A stretch of DNA of 61,412 bases from an uncultured Prevotellaceae bacterium (GCA_946184125.1 CAMHEL010000006.1:1-61412); one strand, 5' to 3'. Positions 17,323 through 27,006 are shown, counted from the stretch's first letter. Made by a program: numbers and translations. Notes: a model not told the origin generated them from the sequence alone.

Positions 17323-18828
17323 TTAGGGATTGATGACACTGAGGATTGGTCCGACGGCGTCGGAAATCACGTTGCTGGCCCACAGGGGGAAGAGACCGAG
17401 ACCTGCCACACAGAAGATGAGGCAGCAGACTGCCACACGCTCATCCCACGTAGCATCGGTAAGTTCCTCGTAGTGCGGGTCGGCCACCTTCTGGTAGAGT
17501 ATCTTGCCGACGACACGGAGGATGTAGACTGCTGTGACGACGATGGAACCGCAGGCAATGATGGTTGCCACACGGTGGAACATGTCGTTGTTCTCGAACG
17601 AACCGACGAAGATGGTCATCTCTGCCACGAAGCCCGAGAAGCCCGGCAGACCCAAGTTGGCCAGACCGGCGAGCACATAACCCACGGCAAGGAAGGGCAT
17701 GATTTTCATCAGACCTCCGAGCTTGCGCACGTCGCGGGTATGGGTGCGGCCGTAAATCATACCGATGAGAGCAAAGAAGAGGGCCGTCATCAAACCGTGC
17801 GAGAGCATCTGGATGATGGCACCGGTGCAGGAGGTGCGAGTCATCATGAGGATGGCAAACAGCACCAGACCGCAGTGCGACACCGATGAGTAGGCGTTGA
17901 TGTACTTCAGGTCGGTCTGGACACAGGCCGACAGGGCACCGTAGACCACCGAGATGGTGGTGAGGATGATGAAAATCCATGAGAGTTGCTGGGCGGCATG
18001 GGGCAACAGATACATCGCGATGCGGAAGCATCCGTAGCCTCCAAGCTTCATCAGCACACCGGCGTGGAGCATCGACACCGCAGTGGGCGCCGAAGCATGA
18101 CCGTCGGGGCTCCATGTGTGGAACGGGAAGAGAGCACCCAGCACACCAAAACCGATGAACACAAAGGGGAACAGGATGTTCTGCACATGGTCGGGGATGG
18201 CCATGCCAGGCAGACTGTTGTGCTGAGCAATCTCCACGACATTCATCGTGGAAGCTCCACTGAAGAAGTAGATGCCGAGGACGCCGAGTATCAGCAGTGC
18301 CGAACCACCCATCAGCATCAGGGTGAGCTTCATGGCTGAATACTCCTTGGCACCACTACCCCAGACACCGATGAGAAGGTACATGGGGATGAGCGCCACC
18401 TCGTAGAACATGAACATGGTGAACATGTCGGTGGAGATGAAGAAACCATAGACACCCGAGCTGAGCAGCGTGAACCAGAGGAAATACTCCTTGGTGAGCG
18501 GCTTCAACTGCCAGGAGGCGAAGGTGCCGGTGAAGACGATGATGCTCGAGAGCAGCAGCATGACCACCGAGATGCCGTCGACACCTACAGAATAGCAGAT
18601 ATGCAGCGGCGCGAACCACTCGTGCGTGGCGGTGTAGAGCATAGGATATTGCTCAGCAGGCATCGTATGCCTCAGCTGGATGAAATCGACGGTGAGATAG
18701 ATGGAGAGCAACAGCAGCAATGAAGAGCCCACCACCATCACCGCCCTGACCTGATTGAGCGTGCGTGCAAGCCAAAGGCCAAGCAGCATCAGGACAGGAA
18801 TGATTACGAAAATAGTCAGTATACTCAT
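17323..18828 (-). CDS. nuoM: NADH-quinone oxidoreductase subunit M
   Basis: This antiporter-like proton-pumping subunit of complex I has 501 residues and about 14 helices. Diagnostic stretches include FFISTDMFTMFMFYEVALIP (the conserved Glu in the fifth helix), LFPFHTWSPDGHASAPTAVS, LKLGGYGCFR-type sequence around 258 and DLKYINAYSSVSHCGLVL around 310. The gene lies 12 bp downstream of nuoL and 13 bp upstream of nuoN on the same transcript. Nothing is truncated. Confidence 0.95.
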   Translation of the reverse strand: MSILTIFVIIPVLMLLGLWLARTLNQVRAVMVVGSSLLLLLSIYLTVDFIQLRHTMPAEQYPMLYTATHEWFAPLHICYSVGVDGISVVMLLLSSIIVFTGTFASWQLKPLTKEYFLWFTLLSSGVYGFFISTDMFTMFMFYEVALIPMYLLIGVWGSGAKEYSAMKLTLMLMGGSALLILGVLGIYFFSGASTMNVVEIAQHNSLPGMAIPDHVQNILFPFVFIGFGVLGALFPFHTWSPDGHASAPTAVSMLHAGVLMKLGGYGCFRIAMYLLPHAAQQLSWIFIILTTISVVYGALSACVQTDLKYINAYSSVSHCGLVLFAILMMTRTSCTGAIIQMLSHGLMTALFFALIGMIYGRTHTRDVRKLGGLMKIMPFLAVGYVLAGLANLGLPGFSGFVAEMTIFVGSFENNDMFHRVATIIACGSIVVTAVYILRVVGKILYQKVADPHYEELTDATWDERVAVCCLIFCVAGLGLFPLWASNVISDAVGPILSVINP

Positions 18829-18840
18829 TTGTTCAGTCTT

Positions 18841-20835
18841 TTACAATGCACATAACAGGATTAAGGTTAAAGCCACAGAGCCGGTGAGGAACCAGACGGC
18901 ATACTGCCTGACGTCGCCACTCTGCCAGCTGCGGATGCTCTCGCCGGCCTCGGAGGTGCCCCATGCCATGAAGTTGAACGTGCCGTCGATGACATGACGG
19001 TCGAACCAGGCAATGGGTTTCGACACAAGGTTGAAAATCACCTTGTGGGTGACGAAGAGCCACACCTGGTCCATATAGAACCGGCGGTAGGCGGCATGGT
19101 GAAGCCTGGGCATGGCCTTGTAGAGCCTGTCGGCCACTGGTTGTTTCTCGCCTTTATAGATATAGGTGGCGAGGGCAATGCTTATCAGAGCGATAATGGT
19201 CGACGTGGCAGCTATCTGGGTGTTGAAGTGGATGTCGTAGTTCGTTCCGCTTGCCGTCACGAAACTGCCGAAGTTACCACCCCAACCGGCAAAGCCTGCA
19301 ATGGTGGAGTAGACACCCACACCCACGGTAATCACCGAGAGGATGATCAGGGGCACCGTCATCGACAGAGGAGCCTCGTGAGGTGTATGGTGCTCGTGGG
19401 CCTCCTTGTTCTCCGTTCCCCAGAAAATGCCGTAATAGAGTCTGAACATGTAGAAGGCCGTCATGGCGGCGATGCCGGTCATGATCCATCCCACGACAGA
19501 GCTGTAATCGAAGCAAGCCGTGATAATCTCATCCTTCGAGCAGAAGCCGGAGAAGAAGGGGATGCCGGCGATGGCCAGACAGCTGATGAGGAAGGTGGCA
19601 TGGGTGACGGGCATGTACTTGCGAAGACCGCCCATGAGCGCCATCTCATTGGAGTGCACGGCATGGATGACACAACCTGCGCACAGGAAGAGGCATGCCT
19701 TGAACATGGCGTGGGTGAAGAGGTGGAACATCGAAGCCATGTAGCCCAACTGTGCGTGGTTGTCGAGCAATGCTCCGTGATGGCCGGGCAGGCACACGCC
19801 GAGGGCCACCATCATGAAGGCTATCTGCGAGATGGTGGAGAAGGCGAGCACACGCTTGATATCGGTCTGAGCACATGCCACGGCGGCAGCGTAGAAGGCG
19901 GTGAACACACCCACCCACACCACGATGCTCATGGCCTGTGGAGCATACTCAATCCACAACGGGAACATACGGGCCAGCTGGAACACACCGGCAACCACCA
20001 TCGTGGCGGCATGGATGAGCGCCGACACCGGCGTGGGACCCTCCATGGCGTCGGGCAGCCAGATGTGCAAGGGGAACATGGCACTCTTGCCGGCTCCACC
20101 GATGAACATCAGCACGAGCGCTGTGGGCAAAATCATGCCGCCAGCTGCCAATGCCTTCGCGGTGTTGCACTCGATGAAGGGCGTGGTGCCCGCACCCATC
20201 TCCACATTCGGCACGAAGGAGAAGCTGAACGACTCGGTGTAGTAGCCGAAAATGAGGATACCGATGAGGAAGAACATGTCGGCGAAACGGGTGACGATAA
20301 AGGCCTTCTTCGATGCTGCCACGGCGGTGTGCAACTGATAGTAGAAACCGATGAGCAAATAGGAGCTCACACCCACCAACTCCCAGAAGAGGTACATCTG
20401 GAAGATGTTGGTGGCAACGACCAGTCCCAGCATCGACATCGTGAAGAGCGACAGGAAGGCGTAGTAACGCTGGAAACCCTTCTCGCCATGCATGTAGCCG
20501 AAAGAGTAGATATGCACCATGAGGCTGACGGTGGAGATGACGATGAGCATCATCACCGAGATGGGGTCGAAGAGGATACCCATGTCGAAGTGAAGGTTTC
20601 CGAGCGGCAGCCAGGTGAAGTTGTAGGGCACGAAGGTGGCATAGGTGCCATCGGCGAGCCTTGGTGCAGTGAAATAGGTGAACGCGGTATAGTACGACAG
20701 CACGGTGACGATACCCAGCGATGTGGTACCTATCAAACCGGCTGTGCGGTGCGACAGGCGGTCGTCCATCAGTCCGATGAAGACAAAGGCGAGGGCCGGC
20801 AGAAGCAGTATCAGAAAAGAATAACTGTAATCCAT
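18841..20835 (-). CDS. nuoL: NADH-quinone oxidoreductase subunit L
   Basis: The largest, most distal proton-pumping subunit of complex I has 664 residues. It has the expected antiporter core (GVSSYLLIGFYYQ with the conserved Glu just upstream, KSAMFPLHIWLPDAMEGPTPVSALIHAATMV as successive motifs near 225-255, DIKRVLAFSTISQIAFM near 310). A long C-terminal extension, corresponding to the lateral helix, contains a His-rich connector (EAHEHHTPHEAP). The position between nuoK and nuoM is the standard order. Confidence 0.96.
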   Translation of the reverse strand: MDYSYSFLILLLPALAFVFIGLMDDRLSHRTAGLIGTTSLGIVTVLSYYTAFTYFTAPRLADGTYATFVPYNFTWLPLGNLHFDMGILFDPISVMMLIVISTVSLMVHIYSFGYMHGEKGFQRYYAFLSLFTMSMLGLVVATNIFQMYLFWELVGVSSYLLIGFYYQLHTAVAASKKAFIVTRFADMFFLIGILIFGYYTESFSFSFVPNVEMGAGTTPFIECNTAKALAAGGMILPTALVLMFIGGAGKSAMFPLHIWLPDAMEGPTPVSALIHAATMVVAGVFQLARMFPLWIEYAPQAMSIVVWVGVFTAFYAAAVACAQTDIKRVLAFSTISQIAFMMVALGVCLPGHHGALLDNHAQLGYMASMFHLFTHAMFKACLFLCAGCVIHAVHSNEMALMGGLRKYMPVTHATFLISCLAIAGIPFFSGFCSKDEIITACFDYSSVVGWIMTGIAAMTAFYMFRLYYGIFWGTENKEAHEHHTPHEAPLSMTVPLIILSVITVGVGVYSTIAGFAGWGGNFGSFVTASGTNYDIHFNTQIAATSTIIALISIALATYIYKGEKQPVADRLYKAMPRLHHAAYRRFYMDQVWLFVTHKVIFNLVSKPIAWFDRHVIDGTFNFMAWGTSEAGESIRSWQSGDVRQYAVWFLTGSVALTLILLCAL

Positions 20836-20855
20836 TGTTCTCTAAGGTTTAAGGG

Positions 20856-21164
20856 TTATAGTCTCATGTTCTCAATACTGTTGACCTGGTCGCTGTGGAA
20901 CCGTCTGTAGACATTGATGATAATGGCCACAGCGACAGCGGTCTCTGCAGCAGCAACACCAATGGAGAAGAGCGTGAAGAAGAACCCCTCGAGCTGTCCG
21001 GGGTAAAGCAGCCTGTTGAACACCGTGAAGTTGATGTCAACGGCATTAAGGACAAGCTCGACGGAGATGAGCATGGCGATAAGATTGCGCCGTGTCACAA
21101 AGCCGAACACGCCGATGAAGAAGAGCAGCGTGCTGAGTATGAGGAAATATTCTACTGGTATCAT
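20856..21164 (-). CDS. nuoK: NADH-quinone oxidoreductase subunit K
   Basis: NuoK is a small three-helix membrane subunit of complex I. The 102 residues contain the two conserved membrane glutamates, in ISVELVLNAV (near 36) and AAAETAVAVAI (near 73), that belong to the proton path. It starts 1 bp after the nuoJ stop, so the two are probably translationally coupled. Confidence 0.95.
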   Translation of the reverse strand: MIPVEYFLILSTLLFFIGVFGFVTRRNLIAMLISVELVLNAVDINFTVFNRLLYPGQLEGFFFTLFSIGVAAAETAVAVAIIINVYRRFHSDQVNSIENMRL

Positions 21165-21165
21165 G

Positions 21166-21675
21166 TTACTTGTCCTTTCTTGATATAACTATACCACCGA
21201 TGATGCAGGCCAGGAGGAAGAGCGAGATGAACTCGAACGGGAGCACGTACTGGTATTTCTCCGAACCCATGAGGGTGTCGCCCACGAGACTCATGGGCAC
21301 CTCGCTGTTGGGGATGGCCTGGGTGAGGAAATGTTGCTTGAGAAGGATGAAGAGCACCATGGCGCATCCCACGGCAGCGGCGATGCAGCCTGCCATGATC
21401 TTGCTTCCCTTCAGACGCTCGGTGATACCCTGAAGGGTGTGCTTCGAGACGAGCTGGATGGCGAAGATGTAAATCATGGTGATGCCGCCTGCATAGACAC
21501 TGATCTGAGCGGCGCCAAGGAAGGTGTAGTCGAGCAGGAAATAGATGCCGGCCACACCGAAGAGCACGAAAAGCAGGAATGTGGCAGCCCGCATGATGCT
21601 CCTGGTGAGAACGCAATAGATGGCCGAGCCCAGAATGACCACGGCCAGAATGCCAAACATTACGATATTAGCCAT
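21166..21675 (-). CDS. nuoJ: NADH-quinone oxidoreductase subunit J
   Basis: The 169-residue membrane subunit of complex I has five predicted helices. The third-helix region reads AQISVYAGGITMIYIFAIQL, which matches the conserved NuoJ pattern that includes the pi-bulge helix. It has a slightly extended loop around KLKGSKIMAG compared with the enterobacterial protein. It lies 6 bp after nuoI and 1 bp before nuoK. Confidence 0.94.
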   Translation of the reverse strand: MANIVMFGILAVVILGSAIYCVLTRSIMRAATFLLFVLFGVAGIYFLLDYTFLGAAQISVYAGGITMIYIFAIQLVSKHTLQGITERLKGSKIMAGCIAAAVGCAMVLFILLKQHFLTQAIPNSEVPMSLVGDTLMGSEKYQYVLPFEFISLFLLACIIGGIVISRKDK

Positions 21676-21681
21676 ATTCCT

Positions 21682-22212
21682 TTACTTGGTTTTAGTATTG
21701 AACTTTCCGATGGTGAGCGGTGCGCCTCCGTCGATGAGCTGAGGCAGCGAACCACCCTTATACACCTCCTTGTCGAGGTGGAGCACAAGCGAGGCACGGT
21801 CGAAAACACTGTTCTCGAAATCATTGGTGAACTCGATGGCGTCGAAGTTGCACGCATTGGTGCACAACTGGCAGAACATGCAGTCGCCAAGGTCGTACTG
21901 GTAGTCGATGAGGAAGCGCTTCTTCTTGCCGGTGGCCTCATCGGTACGCATCTCCGACACTATCTTGATGGTGCCGTTCGGACAGGCCTTCTCGCACATC
22001 GTGCATGCGACGCATTTGTGCGCCCCGTCGTCGCCCCGCTTGAACACAAGGCGACCCCTGTGGCGCTTCGCCACATGGAGTGTGGTCTTGCGGTTCTCGG
22101 GATACTGCTCTGTCGACTTCGCCGTGAAATATTCCACGAGGGTGGTCTTGAGGCCCACCACCAAAGTCTTCATGCCATCCGCGATACCGCCGAAATATGA
22201 TTTGTTTTCCAT
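21682..22212 (-). CDS. nuoI: NADH-quinone oxidoreductase subunit I (2 x 4Fe-4S ferredoxin-like)
   Basis: NuoI carries two [4Fe-4S] clusters that hand electrons towards NuoB. Both binding motifs are complete: CVACTMCEKACP (about 77-88) and CMFCQLCTNAC (about 118-128), although the last cysteine of the second is followed by Asn rather than the usual Pro. The 176-residue length is normal. Without NuoE, F and G, this subunit is a likely docking point for whatever electron donor replaces the NADH module. Confidence 0.95.
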   Translation of the reverse strand: MENKSYFGGIADGMKTLVVGLKTTLVEYFTAKSTEQYPENRKTTLHVAKRHRGRLVFKRGDDGAHKCVACTMCEKACPNGTIKIVSEMRTDEATGKKKRFLIDYQYDLGDCMFCQLCTNACNFDAIEFTNDFENSVFDRASLVLHLDKEVYKGGSLPQLIDGGAPLTIGKFNTKTK

Positions 22213-22245
22213 TTTTCTGTTGTGATTATGGTCTGACGGGTTGGT

Positions 22246-23331
22246 TTAGAAGTGGAGTTTGAAGGCCACGACAAGCGTCATCAGCACCAGGTTGAGGAGC
22301 GAGAGCGGCATGATGTACTTCCACTCGAGCTTCAGAATCTGGTCGATACGCAGACGGGGGAACGTCCATCTGACCCACATGAGGAGCCATACGATGAAGA
22401 ATGACTTGCCGAAGAACCAGACGATGCCCGGGATGTAGTTCATCACATTGTCGAATGCCTCGATGCCGATGTTGACGGGCGCCCATCCGCCGAGGAACAC
22501 GGTGGCGGCAACACCCGAGATGATGAACAGGTTGAGGTATTCGGCGAGATAGAAGAAACCGAAGCCCATGCCCGAATACTCGGTGTGGTGGCCTGCGGTA
22601 AGCTCGCTCTCTGCCTCGGCCATGTCGAACGGGCCGCGGTTGGCCTCGGCATTGCCTGCCACGAGGAAGGTGAGGAACGCGATGATGGCGGGGATATGAC
22701 CCTTGAAGATGAGCCACTGCCACGGGCCGGTCTGTGCCTCGACGATGCCGCTGACCTGCAGCGTGCCGGTGAGGATGACTGAGGTGATGAGGCAGAGGCA
22801 GAGCGATATCTCATACGATATCATCTGCACGGCGCCACGCATGGCCGACACCACGGAATACTTGTTGTTGGAGGCCCAGCCTGCAAGGAAGATGCCCACG
22901 ACACCAATCGAGGAGATGGCGGTGAGAAGGAAAATGCCCACGTTGAAGTCGAGCACCACGGCGCCTTTGTTCCAAGGCAGGAAGCCGAAGGCTCCCACCG
23001 AACCGATGATGACGAGCAGCGGGGCGACAGCATAGAGCAGCTTGTCGGCCTTGTCGACGAAGAAAATCTCTTTGATGAGCATCTTCAGCACGTCGGCGAA
23101 CACCTGCAGCACACCCCAGGGACCGACGCGCATCGGGCCGAGACGGCACTGGAAGTATGCGCAAACCTTTCGCTCCATGAAGATCAGTGCGATGGCGATG
23201 AGGGCATAAGCCACAAGGATGAAAGCCCCCACCAGCACACACTCAATCAGGATCGACCAGAAATCGCCAAGCCCCAGCGTGTCGCGGAGCAGCGAGTCGA
23301 ACCATTGTGTAACGATAGAAAAGTCAAACAT
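22246..23331 (-). CDS. nuoH: NADH-quinone oxidoreductase subunit H
   Basis: The 361-residue heel subunit of the membrane arm helps form the quinone chamber. It has about eight helices and the conserved ERKVCAYFQCRLGPMRVGP loop near 53-71. The acidic quinone-pocket loop reads FDMAEAESELTAG near 222, with TEYSGMGFG following. The Cys residues in the QCR loop (usually QxRxGP) are unremarkable. It lies between nuoCD (30 bp) and nuoI (33 bp). Confidence 0.95.
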   Translation of the reverse strand: MFDFSIVTQWFDSLLRDTLGLGDFWSILIECVLVGAFILVAYALIAIALIFMERKVCAYFQCRLGPMRVGPWGVLQVFADVLKMLIKEIFFVDKADKLLYAVAPLLVIIGSVGAFGFLPWNKGAVVLDFNVGIFLLTAISSIGVVGIFLAGWASNNKYSVVSAMRGAVQMISYEISLCLCLITSVILTGTLQVSGIVEAQTGPWQWLIFKGHIPAIIAFLTFLVAGNAEANRGPFDMAEAESELTAGHHTEYSGMGFGFFYLAEYLNLFIISGVAATVFLGGWAPVNIGIEAFDNVMNYIPGIVWFFGKSFFIVWLLMWVRWTFPRLRIDQILKLEWKYIMPLSLLNLVLMTLVVAFKLHF

Positions 23332-23361
23332 ATAGATGTAATTCTTGATTCGGGAATGGGG

Positions 23362-24924
23362 TTATCTGTCGATATCGGGAATGACAAAGTCGATGGCTGC
23401 ACCCGTGGTGACGAGGTCGGCTATCTTCTGACCTCTCAGCATGGGGTCGAGCGCTCCCACAAGGGTGAGGCCCATGGGGCGCATCTTCATGCGGTAAGGA
23501 CTCTTGTCGCCCCTGGAGTCGAGGTAAACGCCAAACTCTCCGCTCGCGCCTTCGACAGAGAAATACCACTGGCCTTCAGGCACCTTGATGATGGGTTTCT
23601 GCTTGACGTAGAAGTCGCCCGCGGGGATATTGTCAATCAACTGCTCGATGATGTCGAGACTCTGGTAGATTTCCTCGATATGGACGAGGTATCTGTCCAT
23701 GGAGTCGCAACCGCTAAGGGTGATTTGCTTCCATTCCACCTTGTCGTACATGTCGTAGGGATGGTTCTTCCTGACGTCGTTGCACCAGCCGGCGGCACGT
23801 CCGGCAGGACCTGTCACGCCATAGTTGATGCAGTCCTCGAGACCCATGACACCCACTTTCTCGAAACGGTTGTGGGTGATGACATTGTCGCCGAAGACGT
23901 CCATGTACTCCTGAATCATCGGACGGAGATACTTGCAGAGGGTCTTCACGTTGTCGACGAAGTTGGGGTCGATGTCATCCTGAAGTCCACCTATTCTATA
24001 ATAGTTCATGATGAGGCGGCCGCCGGTGGTCTCCTCCATGACGTTGAGCACGTGCTCGCGGTCGCGCATGCAGTAGAGGAAAGCGGTGAGGGCCCCGAGG
24101 TCCTGGGCGCAGCAGCCGCAGTAGAGCAAGTGCGAGTTGATACGCTGAAGCTCGTCCATGATGGTGCGCACATAGTGGATGCGGTCGGTGAGCTCGATGC
24201 CCATGCCCTCCTCGATGACGCCCACGAGGGCGTGGCGGTGCATCATGGCCGAGAGGTAGTTGAGCCTGTCGGTGAGCGCGAGGGTCTGGGGGTAGGTGTA
24301 GCCCTCCCACATCTTCTCTATACCGCGGTGGATGTAGCCCAGGTGCGGATAGATGCGCTTCACGGTCTCGCCATCGAGCACGGTCTGAAGCCTCAGCACA
24401 CCATGCGTGGAGGGGTGCTGCGGACCGATGTTGATCACATAGTCATTTTCATCGAACAGACGGCGCTTGTGGCACACGAGCTTCCCGTCGTCGTCGAGGG
24501 AATACTGGCTGACATAGTCGCTCTCCTTGTCGTCCTCGAGGGAATAGGCATCGTCGAACTTCCAGTTCTTGCGGAAGGGAAAACCTTTGAAGTCGTTGCG
24601 AAGGAAGAGGCGCTCCATGTGGGGATGGCCGAGGAACTTGATGCCGTAGAAGTCATACACTTCGCGCTCAAGGAGGTCGGCGGCCTTCCACAGGTCGATG
24701 ACGGTGGGGATGACATAGTCGTCGCCCGTCTGCCTGGCAATGGTCTTCACGCTGGTGCGCTCATGCGTCTCGGTGTTCTCGAGGATATAGACGCAGCCCA
24801 AGCCCTCCTCTCCGAAATCCTCACCGATGATGGTGACGAGGAAATCGAAGTGACGGTCTTCCTTGAGCTTTCTCATCTCCTTGGAGAAAGCGTCGAAACT
24901 GAGAATGATGCTGTCGAGTTTCAT
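23362..24924 (-). CDS. nuoCD: NADH-quinone oxidoreductase fused subunits C and D
   Basis: The 520-residue fusion contains NuoC (about 1-130, with LEREVYDFYGIKFLGHP) followed after a charged linker by NuoD (about 160-520, with NIGPQHPSTHGVLRL, RGIEK and a C-terminus ending PDIDR). NuoD lines the quinone site; its conserved His and Tyr lie in the QHPSTHG and LNYLSAMM regions. The fusion also occurs in enterobacteria and many Bacteroidetes. The start codon overlaps the nuoB stop by four bases, which suggests translational coupling. Confidence 0.95.
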   Translation of the reverse strand: MKLDSIILSFDAFSKEMRKLKEDRHFDFLVTIIGEDFGEEGLGCVYILENTETHERTSVKTIARQTGDDYVIPTVIDLWKAADLLEREVYDFYGIKFLGHPHMERLFLRNDFKGFPFRKNWKFDDAYSLEDDKESDYVSQYSLDDDGKLVCHKRRLFDENDYVINIGPQHPSTHGVLRLQTVLDGETVKRIYPHLGYIHRGIEKMWEGYTYPQTLALTDRLNYLSAMMHRHALVGVIEEGMGIELTDRIHYVRTIMDELQRINSHLLYCGCCAQDLGALTAFLYCMRDREHVLNVMEETTGGRLIMNYYRIGGLQDDIDPNFVDNVKTLCKYLRPMIQEYMDVFGDNVITHNRFEKVGVMGLEDCINYGVTGPAGRAAGWCNDVRKNHPYDMYDKVEWKQITLSGCDSMDRYLVHIEEIYQSLDIIEQLIDNIPAGDFYVKQKPIIKVPEGQWYFSVEGASGEFGVYLDSRGDKSPYRMKMRPMGLTLVGALDPMLRGQKIADLVTTGAAIDFVIPDIDR

Positions 24925-25619
24925 TTGGCGTCCTCCCTTTCTTTTTTAAGTTCCTCGACAAATTCCTCTGGCACGTCGGTGACGACGATGGGGCTCTTCC
25001 AGCCCGAGGAGATGGCCTCGTTCGACAGGCCGAGCTCGCGCTCCTCTGCCGACTGCTTGTGGTTGGCGCCGCCGAAGAATTTCTCGATTTTCACTTTACG
25101 CTGCAGCTGCATCATTCCATAGAGAATGGCCTCAGGTCTCGGTGGACATCCGGGGATGTAGACATCCACGGGCACGATTTCCTCGATGCCCTTGACGACA
25201 TGATAGCTCGACTTGAAGGGACCTCCCGAGATGGTGCATCCACCTACTGCCACGACGTATTTGGGCTCTGCCATCTCGTCGTAGAGTCTCTTGAATGCCG
25301 GCGCCATCTTGTGGGTGATGGTTCCTGCGGTCATGATGAGGTCGGCCTGTCGGGGTGAGTTGCGGGTCACCTCGAAGCCGAAGCGCGAGAAGTCGTAACG
25401 GGCGCAGCCAACGGCCATGAACTCGATACCGCAGCAAGAGGTACCGAAGGTGAGCGACCAGAGCGAGTTGGAACGGCCCCAGTTGATGAGTTGGTCGAGG
25501 CTGCCGGTGATAACATTCACACCGCCCTCGTGCAGTTCCTCCACGATGCGCTCAAGGGCCTCATTGTCCTTGAACTCCTCGTAGGGAATGCTTTTGATGT
25601 GTGGCTTTCTTACTTCCAT
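24921..25619 (-). CDS. nuoB: NADH-quinone oxidoreductase subunit B
   Basis: The 232-residue subunit holds the terminal cluster N2 that reduces quinone. The cluster ligands are visible: adjacent cysteines in FGTSCCGIEFMA (near 52-53), the third Cys in VAVGGCTISGG and the fourth in YIPGCPPRPEA. The start at 25619 was chosen because the further 73 codons upstream belong to the nuoA region in another frame; nuoA and nuoB then overlap by 10 bp. A polar C-terminal extension of about 50 residues follows the conserved domain. Confidence 0.95.
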   Translation of the reverse strand: MEVRKPHIKSIPYEEFKDNEALERIVEELHEGGVNVITGSLDQLINWGRSNSLWSLTFGTSCCGIEFMAVGCARYDFSRFGFEVTRNSPRQADLIMTAGTITHKMAPAFKRLYDEMAEPKYVVAVGGCTISGGPFKSSYHVVKGIEEIVPVDVYIPGCPPRPEAILYGMMQLQRKVKIEKFFGGANHKQSAEERELGLSNEAISSGWKSPIVVTDVPEEFVEELKKEREDAK

Positions 25620-25960
25620 TCCAGCGCTCCTTTCCGCCAGGCGTAGGCCAGGCCAAATACGAGCACGAGCAGGAAGAAGCCGATGCTGACGACTGCCATA
25701 GCACCATACTTCTGCACTACTACCGCCCATGGGTAAAGAAAGACGGTCTCGATGTCGAACATGAGGAAGAGGATGGCGAAGAGGTAATAACCTATCGACA
25801 CGGGAATCCATGACGACCCGTGCGTGGGAATACCACACTCAAATGGCTCACCCTTTACCTTGTTATACGACCGAGGCCCAATCAGCTTGGCGATGACGTA
25901 TGCACCCACCACCAAGACAACTGCCGTCAGGATGACGGTAATTAACAAAGTGAAATACAT
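25610..25960 (-). CDS. nuoA: NADH-quinone oxidoreductase subunit A
   Basis: First gene of the operon. The 116-residue, three-helix subunit has the conserved loop KGEPFECGIPTHGSSW (about 37-52, containing the redox-sensitive Cys) and RFLLF-type second helix (ILFLMFDIETVFLYPWA) with the conserved acidic residues. It overlaps nuoB by 10 bp. A TACCTTTG box lies 56 bp upstream. Confidence 0.95.
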   Translation of the reverse strand: MYFTLLITVILTAVVLVVGAYVIAKLIGPRSYNKVKGEPFECGIPTHGSSWIPVSIGYYLFAILFLMFDIETVFLYPWAVVVQKYGAMAVVSIGFFLLVLVFGLAYAWRKGALEWK

Positions 25961-26015
25961 ATATATATGTTTTTAATGATAGTATTCCTATCAAGAGTTT
26001 TAGTTGACTCGGCTG

Positions 26016-26023
26016 CAAAGGTA
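26016..26023 (-). promoter_or_regulatory. -7 box upstream of the nuo operon
   Basis: The minus strand reads TACCTTTG, 56 bp before nuoA. No TTG lies at the standard spacing, so the -33 half is weak or recognised differently. Confidence 0.5.
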
Positions 26024-26133
26024 ATAAAAAAAAGACAAACGATTGTTAATGTTTTTGATTTTTTCCTTTAAGTATTGAGATTTGGAGTATTTCGAGACTA
26101 TTCTCTTGAAAAGAAAGGAAAAAGGGGCGCTTT

Positions 26134-26985
26134 TCACGCCTCTCTTTCCCTGGCCATGAGGCCCGGCATAGGGCTCACTTCCACTTGGTCGAGGTGGTAT
26201 CCCTCGAGAGCGGCGGCTTCCTCAAGCTGGCTCCGGTAGTAGTAGGCCACGCTTCCGATGGCACGCACGGGAAGGTCGGGGCGGCCATACTGGGTGAGGT
26301 TACGCGAGAAGAAGGCCCGGAAATTGTCAACGACCAACTGCCTGACGGCCTCAATGTGGAGATGCTGGTGGATGAAACGGGATGTCTGCGCAAGGTAGCG
26401 GTTGGGCAGTGGCTGGCGATAGACAGCGCCGATGATGTCGGCCACGGTCTGGTGCGTTTCCGACAAGAATACCTCGAGCAAACCACTGGGCATCAGTCCC
26501 TTGCAGAGGTCGGCGACAAAATGCTTTCCCAGCACTGCCCCACTGCCCTCATCGCCGAGGATATAGCCCAATGGGGGGGTGTTGGCCACGATTTCCCCAT
26601 GAATGAAAAGGCCGGAGTTGGCACCGGTGCCTAAGATGCAGGCGATGCCGTCGTCCTTGCCGAAGAGGGCTCTCGCGGCACCGAGGAGGTCGCTTTCCAC
26701 CTCCACGTCGCTCACCCCGAGCACACCGCAAAGCAACTGCTGCATGCGGGGCTTCATCTCAGGACGTATGCCTGCACCGTAAAAACTAACGCGACGGATG
26801 GATTGGGCTCCCTCCTCCCCTATCGCTGCAAGCAGTTCGTCACGGAGTATCTTCACTATGTGGCTGTCGTCCTGATGGAAAGGATTGATGCCCTGGGTGG
26901 CGACCCGGAGCTGTTCGCATCCATTCTCCACCAAGCACCAGTCGGTCTTTGTACTTCCACTGTCGGCTATAAGTGTCATTTTCAT
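26134..26985 (-). CDS. BadF/BadG/BcrA-type sugar kinase (N-acetylglucosamine kinase-like)
   Basis: The 283-residue ASKHA-fold ATPase is close to bacterial and animal N-acetylglucosamine kinases. The phosphate-1 motif is LIADSGSTKTDWCLV (4-18), the phosphate-2/connect region is ACILGTGANSG (about 115-125) and the hinge glycine motif is GYILGDEGSGAVLG (about 139-152). It would phosphorylate an amino sugar, for example one recovered from peptidoglycan or host glycans; the exact substrate is an inference. It stands between the nuo promoter region and an AAA/nuclease gene, with 21 bp to the latter on the same strand. Length is typical. Confidence 0.85.
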   Translation of the reverse strand: MKMTLIADSGSTKTDWCLVENGCEQLRVATQGINPFHQDDSHIVKILRDELLAAIGEEGAQSIRRVSFYGAGIRPEMKPRMQQLLCGVLGVSDVEVESDLLGAARALFGKDDGIACILGTGANSGLFIHGEIVANTPPLGYILGDEGSGAVLGKHFVADLCKGLMPSGLLEVFLSETHQTVADIIGAVYRQPLPNRYLAQTSRFIHQHLHIEAVRQLVVDNFRAFFSRNLTQYGRPDLPVRAIGSVAYYYRSQLEEAAALEGYHLDQVEVSPMPGLMAREREA

Positions 26986-27006
26986 CGATTATTTTTGCCT
27001 CGCTGC

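Noticed and set aside
15855..25960. Many long open frames antisense to the nuo genes, up to 638 codons
   Set aside because: They mirror the codon bias of true genes on the other strand, are His/Glu-rich and lack any family motif. The sense frames are unmistakable complex I subunits.
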